Below, in pieces: positions 38,065 through 44,979 of a DNA stretch of 64,000 nucleotides. The position numbers and the translations under genes are program-made. Where the stretch lies: contig NZ_BBIU01000007.1 of NCBI RefSeq assembly GCF_000730645.1, forward strand, positions 124,001-188,000. Direction: 5' to 3'. Origin of the DNA: Pseudomonas parafulva NBRC 16636 = DSM 17004. GTDB lineage: Bacteria > Pseudomonadota > Gammaproteobacteria > Pseudomonadales > Pseudomonadaceae. The notes under the pieces were generated by a model that was given only the letters and a program-made list of their open reading frames with translations, had not been told where the DNA came from and did no database searches. Within the stretch, counting starts at the first letter, position 1, and each line of letters opens with the position of its first letter.

Positions 38065-39246
38065 ATGCGCATCATCGATAAGACCGCCACCCAGGTGCGT
38101 AGCCTGACGCCTGCTGAAGAAGCGCTGCTGGAGGGGTTTGCCAGCGGCAGCCTTACCGGGCCTCGGCTGCTGCAAGCCAACCAGTTGTTGATGCATGTGC
38201 GTAACGCCAACCACTGGCTGGCCTGCGACTGCCGCAGCGATGCGCTGCCGGTGCTCAACGTCACACTCAATGGCCACACCGGCACGCTGTTTCTCAAGAA
38301 CAACCCCGGCACTGCCGAGCACGCCCCGGGGTGCCCGTTCACCAAGGACGAACAAGAGGCGGCCGAGCGCGACAGCGCCCCTGTGCAGCCGGCAGCCTGG
38401 CTGGCACCGGATACCCCACTGCGCCTGATCGGCGACTTTCGCCCAGCGTCTGCAGGCAGCGGCAGCGAGAGCGCGGACCGCCGCGAGCAACAGCGGCTGC
38501 TGTCCCTGCTGCTGACCTGGATCGAAACCAGCGGCCTGAACCTGTATGCCACCCACCTCAAGCAGGACCTCACAGGGCAATTCGCCCAGTTGCGCAATGT
38601 GGCAAGCCGCTATCCCTTGCTTGAGCGGGTACCGGCCAGCAACTACCTGGAAACCCGCCTGGACATGAAGCACATGATGATGCTCAAGGCGCGGCTGCGA
38701 GAGGCCACGGTGTTTGGCAACCATCGGCGGCACGGCCTGCTGCTCGACTGCATCGATCAAATCAAGGGCCGCAAGCTGTTCAGCAACCGCAGCGTCGAAG
38801 GCGTCGATTTCCAAGGTCATCACCTGTACTGGGGCGGGCAACGCGCCAGTGGCCCACTGTTGGCCCTGGTGCTGTATTCGCCAGCCACGCCCGGCAGCCA
38901 GTTCTACGAGCTGATCCACGTGGCAAGCGTGCCTGTGCTGTCGCGCAGGCATCTGTTCCCCATATACCGCGACGAGGAGCGTGAACCGCTCAAGGCCCTG
39001 GTGGCATTGGTGGACTGGATGGCCGGCAAGGGCGTGAAGGTGCAGATGCGCCGGCCGGTTATCGGCGGCCAGGTCATGGATGAACTGGTGATGACCTCGG
39101 ACCAGGACCGTGTGCTCTCGGTTTCATTGCTGGAAAAGCCCATGGGCCCCGAGCCGGACGCCGACAACTTCAAGCGCTATGCCGACTTCAAGAGCCCCGA
39201 AACCTTCCGCAAGTTTGTCGCCGGTTTTTTCATGCGCGAGCGCTGA
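38065..39246 (+). CDS. Conserved protein of unknown function with CxC...HxxxC motif
   Basis: 393 residues, no signal peptide and no membrane helix. The N-terminal part has WLACDCR (residues 52-58) and, about 35 residues later, EHAPGCPF, a spacing that suggests a small metal-binding site. This pattern recalls the start of DUF1173 proteins of integrative elements, but I cannot confirm membership. The rest (LLSLLLTWIETSGLNLYATHLKQDL; RGHHLYWGG-like strand region; FYELIHVASVPVLSRRHLFPIYRDEEREPLKALVALVDWMAGKGV) has no domain I recognise. AAGGAG precedes the ATG. It is on the same strand as, and 58 bases after, the GapN-like gene. Confidence 0.7.
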   Translation: MRIIDKTATQVRSLTPAEEALLEGFASGSLTGPRLLQANQLLMHVRNANHWLACDCRSDALPVLNVTLNGHTGTLFLKNNPGTAEHAPGCPFTKDEQEAAERDSAPVQPAAWLAPDTPLRLIGDFRPASAGSGSESADRREQQRLLSLLLTWIETSGLNLYATHLKQDLTGQFAQLRNVASRYPLLERVPASNYLETRLDMKHMMMLKARLREATVFGNHRRHGLLLDCIDQIKGRKLFSNRSVEGVDFQGHHLYWGGQRASGPLLALVLYSPATPGSQFYELIHVASVPVLSRRHLFPIYRDEEREPLKALVALVDWMAGKGVKVQMRRPVIGGQVMDELVMTSDQDRVLSVSLLEKPMGPEPDADNFKRYADFKSPETFRKFVAGFFMRER

Positions 39247-39279
39247 GGCCGCTACCCCGGCGCTGGCTTGTCCCTTACA

Positions 39280-40842
39280 TCAGCCTAGAAACAGCCTGTA
39301 GGCCGGGTTGTCGGTTTCGTCCCAGTACTGGTAGCCCATTTCCGCCAGCGCCGAACGCCAGTCACCGCGCTCCTCTTCCGGGATTTCAAGTGCCGCAAAC
39401 ACACGAGCGTGGGCGGCACCGTGGTTACGGTAATGGAACAGGCTAATGTTCCAACGCTTGCCCAACCGCTCCAGAAACGCCAGCAGCGCCCCGGGGCGCT
39501 CCGGGAACTCGAAGCGCAGCACACACTCCTGGGCGCCTGGCGCGGCATGGCCGCCCACGGTGTGGCGAACATGCAGCTTGGCCAGTTCGTTGTCAGTCAG
39601 GTCCAGCACGTCATAACCCTGCCCGCGCAGGCTGCCCAGCAGGTGCTGCCGGGGGTCGTGCTGCGGGTGGGTCTGCACCCCCACGAACAACCGCGCCGGC
39701 TTGCCCGGGTTGCAGCGGTAGTTGAACTCGGTGATCTGGCGCTTGGCCAGTGCCTGGCAGAAGCTACGGAAACTGCCAGGTTGCTCCGGTATGGTGACGG
39801 CAATGATCGCTTCACGCTGCTCGCCCAGTTCGGCCCGCTCGGCCACGTGGCGCAAGCGGTCGAAATTGACGTTGGCCCCGGAGTCAATGGCCACCAACGT
39901 CTGGCCCTGGGTACCTTCACGGGCCACATACTGCTTGATACCTGCCACGGCCAGTGCGCCGGAAGGTTCTGTGATGGAGCGGGTATCGTCGTAGATATCC
40001 TTGATGGCAGCACACAGCGCATCGTTGCCGACCGTCAGTACTTCATCGACAAAATGCCGGCACAGCTCGAAGCAGTGGGCGCCGACCTGGGCAACGGCCA
40101 CGCCATCGGCAAACGCCCCCACCTGTGGCAGCACCACCCGCTCCCCGGCCTGCAGCGCCGCCTGCAGGCAGTTCGAGTCCTGCGGTTCTACACCAATCAC
40201 CTTCACATCCGGCCGCAGGTATTTCACATAGGCTGCGATGCCAGCGATAAGGCCACCGCCGCCCACCGGCACGAAGATGGCGTGCAACGGGCCTTGGCAC
40301 TGGCGCAGTATCTCCATGCCCACGGTGCCCTGCCCTGCGATCACATCGGGGTCGTCGAACGGCGGCACGAAGGTGGCGCCTCCGCGGTCCGCCAGGGTCA
40401 ATGCATGGGCCAATGCGTGGGGAAAACTCTCACCGTGCAACACCACGTGCCCACCCCGTGAGCGTACCCCCTCCACCTTGAGCGACGGCGTGGTGGTCGG
40501 CATGACGATGGTCGCCGTCATGCCAAGGTGTGAGGCGGCCAGTGCCACACCTTGGGCGTGGTTGCCGGCCGAGGCCGTGATCACACCGCGCGCTCGCTGG
40601 GCTGCACTTAGCCGCGCCAGGCGCGTGTAGGCGCCGCGGATCTTGAATGAGAAGGTCGGTTGCAGGTCCTCGCGCTTGAGCAGCACCCGGTTACCAAGCC
40701 TGGCAGACAAGGCCGGCGCAGCCTGCAACGGTGTCTCGATGGCCAGGTCATACACCGGCGCGGCGAGAATGCGCCTGACCTGCTCCGACAGCAATTGCTG
40801 GGGTGTGAGGGTGAGACGAGGGCTGACGCAGAGGCTGGTCAT
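39280..40842 (-). CDS. ilvA: Biosynthetic threonine ammonia-lyase (threonine deaminase)
   Basis: 520 residues. It deaminates L-threonine to 2-oxobutanoate, the first step specific to isoleucine synthesis. The PLP-binding lysine is K67 in FSFKIRGAYTRL; the glycine-rich phosphate loop is VGGGGLIAG. Two ACT-like regulatory domains follow the catalytic domain (about 340-420 and 435-515: AIIAVTIPEQPGSFRSFCQAL and CVLRFEFPERPGALLAFLERL), the arrangement of the isoleucine-inhibited biosynthetic enzyme rather than the short catabolic TdcB. AAGGAG precedes the ATG. The 150 bases upstream contain a promoter, a short ORF rich in Ile codons and a set of exclusive hairpins, described separately, which suggest control by transcription attenuation. 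Confidence 0.95.
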   Translation of the reverse strand: MTSLCVSPRLTLTPQQLLSEQVRRILAAPVYDLAIETPLQAAPALSARLGNRVLLKREDLQPTFSFKIRGAYTRLARLSAAQRARGVITASAGNHAQGVALAASHLGMTATIVMPTTTPSLKVEGVRSRGGHVVLHGESFPHALAHALTLADRGGATFVPPFDDPDVIAGQGTVGMEILRQCQGPLHAIFVPVGGGGLIAGIAAYVKYLRPDVKVIGVEPQDSNCLQAALQAGERVVLPQVGAFADGVAVAQVGAHCFELCRHFVDEVLTVGNDALCAAIKDIYDDTRSITEPSGALAVAGIKQYVAREGTQGQTLVAIDSGANVNFDRLRHVAERAELGEQREAIIAVTIPEQPGSFRSFCQALAKRQITEFNYRCNPGKPARLFVGVQTHPQHDPRQHLLGSLRGQGYDVLDLTDNELAKLHVRHTVGGHAAPGAQECVLRFEFPERPGALLAFLERLGKRWNISLFHYRNHGAAHARVFAALEIPEEERGDWRSALAEMGYQYWDETDNPAYRLFLG

Positions 40843-40891
40843 CGGTAACTCCTTGGCGGTTGTTCAGGGTGCCCAGGAGTCAGATGGAAAG

Positions 40892-40912
40892 AACCCGCCT
40901 CCAGGGCGGGTT
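40892..40912 (-). terminator. ilvA attenuator terminator (arms 3 and 4)
   Basis: Read on the minus strand, AACCCGCC (40912-40905) pairs with GGCGGGTT (40899-40892) over a 5-base loop, then CTTTCC. It lies between the leader ORF and ilvA. Arm 3 is also complementary to arm 2 (40932-40939, TTGGCGGG in the transcript), which overlaps the end of the leader ORF. Confidence 0.7.
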
Positions 40913-40927
40913 TCGTGCACGTTCGCG

Positions 40928-40990
40928 CTAGCCCGCCAAGCTGATAATGGCGGTAATAATGCTGGCGAAGGCGTGCGAGAGGGTGTGCAT
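40928..40990 (-). CDS. ilvA leader peptide, 20 codons with Ile-Ile-Thr-Ala-Ile-Ile
   Basis: ATG at 40990-40988 and TAG at 40930-40928 on the minus strand enclose 20 codons. Codons 11-16 are ATT ATT ACC GCC ATT ATC, that is Ile-Ile-Thr-Ala-Ile-Ile. No Shine-Dalgarno sequence precedes the ATG, but the predicted transcription start lies only a few bases upstream, so translation would be nearly leaderless. The control codons coincide with hairpin arm 1 (40948-40954, ACCGCCA), which can pair with arm 2 (TTGGCGGG). Stalling at Ile codons would free arm 2 to pair with arm 3, prevent the terminator and allow ilvA expression. This is inferred from sequence alone. Confidence 0.72.
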   Translation of the reverse strand: MHTLSHAFASIITAIISLAG

Positions 40991-40999
40991 GGGCAGGAC

Positions 41000-41027
41000 G
41001 TTATCCCGCGCCACGGTCGCACGTCAA
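41000..41027 (-). promoter_or_regulatory. Predicted sigma-70 promoter of the ilvA leader
   Basis: On the minus strand, TTGACG (41027-41022) and GATAAC (41005-41000) are separated by 16 bases. The -35 box overlaps the stop codon of the PACE transporter gene (41024-41026). Initiation would fall near 40993, about 3-4 bases before the leader ATG. Confidence 0.6.
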
Positions 41028-41455
41028 CACTTGACCTGCTGGGCCGACAGCGGCACGTCGAATACCTTGTCGAACCCCCACTGGAAGACGAACGCGTACA
41101 CAAAGAAGAACACGAACAGGGCCAGGTTGGTCAGCAGCGCTGCCCAGAGGCTTACCTGCAGCCAGTAAGCCACCACCGGCAGCAGAAGGACGACCAGCCC
41201 ACCTTCGAAGCCTAATGCATGCAACAGACGACGCAGCAAGGTGCGCTCGCGCGCTGGCTGACGCGCTTCCCAACGTTCGAATGCCCAGTTGTAGGCCATG
41301 TTCCAGCTCATGGCGATGCCAGACATCAACACCGACAGCACGGCCGATTGTGCCATGCCTGCACCGAACGCCAGTTCCAGCGCGGGCGCTACACACACCA
41401 CGGCGATGGCCTCGTAGAGCACGACCTGGACGATCTTGCGTGCCTTGCCTTGCAT
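41024..41455 (-). CDS. PACE-family efflux transporter
   Basis: 143 residues with four hydrophobic helices arranged as two tandem bacterial-transmembrane-pair repeats (KIVQVVLYEAIAVVCVAPALELAFG... MAYNWAFERWEAR and RLLHALGFEGGLVVLLLPVVAYWLQVSLWAALL... YAFVFQWGFDKVF). This is the layout of PACE transporters such as AceI, which export chlorhexidine and related biocides and probably polyamines. GGGAG precedes the ATG. Its 3' end carries the -35 box of the ilvA leader. Confidence 0.88.
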   Translation of the reverse strand: MQGKARKIVQVVLYEAIAVVCVAPALELAFGAGMAQSAVLSVLMSGIAMSWNMAYNWAFERWEARQPARERTLLRRLLHALGFEGGLVVLLLPVVAYWLQVSLWAALLTNLALFVFFFVYAFVFQWGFDKVFDVPLSAQQVKC

Positions 41456-41528
41456 GTTCAGCTCCCGGATGGACAGCCTGTAACGCTACAAGAAGTGCAC
41501 GGTGATAAGAAGCGCCGGAGCAAGGTTT

Positions 41529-42824
41529 TCAACTGGCGGGCAGCCGTATGGTAAACCGGGCCCCACCCAGGGCAGATTGCGCAACCGTCAGCGTTCCCCC
41601 CTGCCCCTCGATGGCCCGGCGGCTGATCGCCAACCCCAGGCCAAACCCGCCAGTGCTGCGGTCACGGCTGCGGTCCAGGCGGTAGAACGGCTGGAAGATC
41701 CGCTCGCGCTCCTCCACCGGAATCCCGATGCCGTCGTCCTCCACGGTCAACAGGCACGCCCCCTCTTCCAGGCTCAAACGCAGCAGCAGGCGCTTGTCGC
41801 AGTAGCGCATGGCATTGCGCACCAGGTTTTGCACCGCACGCGCAGTAAGCCGCGGGTCGAGCACAAAACGCGGCATGTCATTGCCAGCGCGTACTTCCCA
41901 CTGGATGCCCCGGCCATCGAGCTCTTCGGCAAAACTGCCAAGCACGCTGTCCAGCAGTTCCAGCAGCGACACCTCCACCCGCTCGCGCGCCTGGTCGGTA
42001 TTGTACAAACGGCTGTAGGACAGCAGCTCCAGCACCAGTTCGTCCAGTTCCCGCACATGGCCCACCAGTTCGAGCAGGCGCTTGCGGCTGGCCGCCGGCA
42101 CTTCATCGAACAACAGCACAAGGCCGAAGTCCAGGCGCGTCAAAGGCGTTCGCAGTTCGTGTGAAACGGCGTTGAGCAGTTCACGTTGCTGATTCACGTG
42201 GCGTTCCAGGTCGCCGGCCATGGTGTCGAACACCCCGGCCAACTCACCGATGTTGGAATGTGCAGAAATATGCGTGCGCTCCGACATCTTGCCCTGCCCC
42301 AGGCGCCGGGCGGTTTCCTTGAGGCGTTCAAGGTCGCGCCAGTGCGGCCACACCCACAGCAGGAGGCAACCCAGCATGGCAGCGCCGATCAGTACCGTGA
42401 CACCCCACGACAGCACGTTGATGTCCAGGGGGTCTGGCGGCGAATGCAAACGCACCAGCCAGTCCTTGTCCAGAGGCGCCAGTACCGTTTGGTAATAACC
42501 CCAGTCTGCCAACCGCACGGCGTACAGCCCCTGCTCCAGGCGCGAACGCTCTGCCGGCCGCAACCCGGCATCGCTCATGCGCAGCAGTTGCACCTGCAAC
42601 GGCGCGAAATCCTCGGCCAGTGCCTGCTCCACCGCCGGCCACTGCGCCTTGGGCACCTGGTGGAACTGGCGCACGATCAGCGACTGCACGCCTTTGGTCT
42701 GCCCCAGGTTGTAGGCCATGAAGCGATCCTGGAACAGCCCGACGATGGTGTCGGGTATGAACAGCAAGGCGCCGGCATACGCCACGATGATGACGAGGTA
42801 CAGGCGCACCAGAATTTTCAGCAT
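41529..42824 (-). CDS. Two-component sensor histidine kinase, RstB-like
   Basis: 431 residues. A membrane helix at about 4-26 and a second near 145-168 bracket a periplasmic domain of about 115 residues. HAMP follows (about 170-220), then HisKA with H in NAVSHELRTPLTRLDF, N-box NLVRNAMRYC, and G boxes DDGIGIPVEERERIFQPFY and GGFGLGLAIS. It is the partner of the response regulator immediately upstream (6-base gap). The pair is divergent from the RND pump operon, so regulation of that pump is likely. The signal is unknown. Confidence 0.9.
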   Translation of the reverse strand: MLKILVRLYLVIIVAYAGALLFIPDTIVGLFQDRFMAYNLGQTKGVQSLIVRQFHQVPKAQWPAVEQALAEDFAPLQVQLLRMSDAGLRPAERSRLEQGLYAVRLADWGYYQTVLAPLDKDWLVRLHSPPDPLDINVLSWGVTVLIGAAMLGCLLLWVWPHWRDLERLKETARRLGQGKMSERTHISAHSNIGELAGVFDTMAGDLERHVNQQRELLNAVSHELRTPLTRLDFGLVLLFDEVPAASRKRLLELVGHVRELDELVLELLSYSRLYNTDQARERVEVSLLELLDSVLGSFAEELDGRGIQWEVRAGNDMPRFVLDPRLTARAVQNLVRNAMRYCDKRLLLRLSLEEGACLLTVEDDGIGIPVEERERIFQPFYRLDRSRDRSTGGFGLGLAISRRAIEGQGGTLTVAQSALGGARFTIRLPAS

Positions 42825-42830
42825 GGGCGG

Positions 42831-43532
42831 TCAGCACTCCCACTCGACACGGCTGAACAGGTAGCCTTTGCCCCACACGGTCTTGATCTTGCGGGCTTCC
42901 CCGGCATTATCATCGAACTTGCGCCGCAACTTGGAGATGGCCACGTCGACCGAGCGGTCGGTGCCGTTGAACTCGATGCCACGCAACTGCTGCAGAATGC
43001 GGTCGCGGTTCAGCACAACACCGGCGTTGCGCGCCAGTACCACCAGCAGGTTGAATTCCCCGCTGGACAGCTCCACCGCCTCACCGCGCCACGTCACCGT
43101 ACGCTCGGCCAGGTCGATGCACAGGCCGCCGATAACGATCAGGTCCTGGTCCAGGCGGGGTTCGTTGATGCTGCTGCGGCGCAGCAGGGTGCGCACGCGC
43201 GCCAGCAGCACACGCGGCTCGCACGGTTTGTTCACATAGTCGTCGGCGCCCATCTCCAACCCCAGCACCTGGTCATGGCTGTCGTCACGGGCGGTGAGCA
43301 TCAGAATCGGCAGGTTACGGGACTGCTGACGCAACAGGCGGCACACCTGCAGCCCGTCGATACCCGGCAGCATCAGGTCGAGGATGACCAGGTCAGGTTT
43401 GTGCCGACGGTACTCGTCGAGCACATGGTCGCCGCGGGCAATCACCTGTACCTGGAATTCATTGCGTTGCAGGTAGCTGGCGATCAGCTCGGACAGGGCA
43501 CTGTCGTCTTCGACCAGGAAAATATTCGGCAT
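42831..43532 (-). CDS. OmpR-family response regulator, RstA-like
   Basis: 233 residues from ATG 43532 (MPNIFLVEDDSAL); the frame remains open upstream through a REP element but that part is not protein-like. Receiver: acidic ED9-10 region and acceptor in LVILDLMLPGIDG. C-terminal winged helix with SSGEFNLLVVLARNAGVVLNRD, RSVDVAISKLRRK and VWGKGYLFS. It is co-transcribed with the downstream sensor kinase and divergent from the RND pump genes, which are likely targets. No tandem direct-repeat box was clear in the 260-base gap. Confidence 0.92.
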   Translation of the reverse strand: MPNIFLVEDDSALSELIASYLQRNEFQVQVIARGDHVLDEYRRHKPDLVILDLMLPGIDGLQVCRLLRQQSRNLPILMLTARDDSHDQVLGLEMGADDYVNKPCEPRVLLARVRTLLRRSSINEPRLDQDLIVIGGLCIDLAERTVTWRGEAVELSSGEFNLLVVLARNAGVVLNRDRILQQLRGIEFNGTDRSVDVAISKLRRKFDDNAGEARKIKTVWGKGYLFSRVEWEC

Positions 43533-43565
43533 AGGCGCTTGGGTTCTGGGTTGGAGTGGAACTGT

Positions 43566-43600
43566 GCCGGCCTCTTCGCGGGTGAACCCGCTCCCACAGA
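43566..43600 (+). repeat. P. putida-type REP element, copy A
   Basis: Begins GCCGGCCTCTTCGCGGG and ends CCCGCTCCCACAGA. This is the well-known 35-base REP of P. putida genomes. It lies upstream of the RstA-like start. Confidence 0.88.
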
Positions 43601-43620
43601 GACCGCAGGCAGTGGGTGAC

Positions 43621-43653
43621 TGTGGGGCGGCGTCTACCCGCGACCAAACCGGC
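43621..43653 (-). repeat. REP element, diverged inverted copy B
   Basis: TGTGGGGCGGCGTCTACCCG... ending AAACCGGC resembles copy A read on the opposite strand, with several changes. Copies A and B form an inverted pair 20 bases apart (REPIN/BIME-like). Confidence 0.6.
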
Positions 43654-43792
43654 AAAAGCCTATGCAGAATATAGAACCCACCCCGCCTACAGGATCATTC
43701 TTCACACTTTTTCACACCTGCCCTACAGCTGTTCACAGCAATTCGCTGAGTGACTGCCGTAGCATAGTGTGGATCATCAGCGGAAGACCCGT

Positions 43793-44968
43793 ATGCCCAA
43801 CACATCATCCCCCTGCCTGCGTCGCCTGGCGCTTCTGGCGTTACTGGGCCTTGGCCTGAGCGGCTGTAGCGAAGGTGACAACCAGGACCAACAGCCCCCT
43901 GCCCCCCAGGTGCGGGTAGAAACCCTGCAACTGCAGCCACTGGCCGTCACCACTGAGCTCAGCGGCCGCATCCTGGCACCGCGCACAGCGGAGGTTCGCG
44001 CCCGGGTGGCTGGCGTGGTGCTCAAGCGCGTGTACCGTGAAGGCAGCGACGTCAAACAGGGGGATGTGCTGTTTCTGATCGATCCGGCCCCGTTCAAGGC
44101 AGACTTCGACAGCGCCAAGGCGGCCCTGGCCAAGGCCGAGGCCACGTTGTACCAAGCCCGTCTGCAGGAGCAGCGCTACCGCGAACTGGTCAGCGACAAG
44201 GCGGTCAGCCGCCAGGAATACGACAATGCCAAAGCCAGCTTCCTGCAAGCCGACGGCGCGGTGGCCGAGGCCAAGGCCGCCCTGCAACGCGCCCGCCTGA
44301 ACCTCGGCTACGCCACGGTCACGGCGCCGATCGCCGGCCGTATTGGCCGGGCTCAGGTAACCGAAGGCGCGCTGGTTGGGCAGAACGAAGCCACGCCGCT
44401 GGCGACCATTCAGCAACTGGACCCCATCCACGCCGATGTTACCCAGTCGACCCGCGAAATCAGCGCGCTGCGCAAGGCCCTGCGCGCCGGCCAGGTGCAG
44501 CAGGTCGGCGATGGCCAGGCCAGCGTTACCCTGATCCAGGACGATGGCAGTGCCTATCCACTACCCGGCAAGCTGCTGTTCTCCGACATCAGCGTTGATC
44601 CTAGTACCAACCAGATCACCCTGCGCAGCGAATTCCCCAACCCCAACCTGGACCTGTTGCCTGGCAGCTATGTGCGCGTGCGCCTGGCGCAGGCGGTGCA
44701 ACCCCAGGGCATCAGCGTGCCCCAACGCGCCATCCAACGCGACAGCGCCGGCGTACCGAAGGTCATGGTGGTGGACCCGCAGTCTCGCGTCAGCGACCGT
44801 CAGGTAGTGCTGGGCAGCGCCCAGGGCGACCGTTGGGTGGTCACCGAGGGCCTGGCTGCCGGTGAGCAGGTAGTGGTTGAGGGCCTGCAGCACATCAAAG
44901 CCGGGGACCAGGTGCAGGTTGATACTGCCACCCAGGCCAAGCCCGTCGCACAGCACCCCGGCCAGTGA
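43793..44968 (+). CDS. RND efflux periplasmic adaptor (MexA/AcrA type)
   Basis: 391 residues from ATG 43793 (GGAAG upstream); a GTG at 43769 is less likely. A lipoprotein signal ends with lipobox LSGC. Membrane-fusion layout: lipoyl half VRARVAGVVLKRVYREGSDVKQGDVLFLID, alpha-hairpin about 100-165, TVTAPIAGRIGRAQVTEGALV, then beta-barrel and membrane-proximal domains. It works with the pump encoded 11 bases downstream. It is divergent from the RstAB-like regulators. No outer-membrane factor gene is present, so it probably uses an OprM/TtgC-type channel encoded elsewhere. Confidence 0.9.
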   Translation: MPNTSSPCLRRLALLALLGLGLSGCSEGDNQDQQPPAPQVRVETLQLQPLAVTTELSGRILAPRTAEVRARVAGVVLKRVYREGSDVKQGDVLFLIDPAPFKADFDSAKAALAKAEATLYQARLQEQRYRELVSDKAVSRQEYDNAKASFLQADGAVAEAKAALQRARLNLGYATVTAPIAGRIGRAQVTEGALVGQNEATPLATIQQLDPIHADVTQSTREISALRKALRAGQVQQVGDGQASVTLIQDDGSAYPLPGKLLFSDISVDPSTNQITLRSEFPNPNLDLLPGSYVRVRLAQAVQPQGISVPQRAIQRDSAGVPKVMVVDPQSRVSDRQVVLGSAQGDRWVVTEGLAAGEQVVVEGLQHIKAGDQVQVDTATQAKPVAQHPGQ

Positions 44969-44979
44969 GGGCCTGACCC

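Noticed and set aside
42186..43619. A 477-codon open frame opposite the RstAB-like genes
   Set aside because: Antisense shadow; Gln/His-rich, no start signal.
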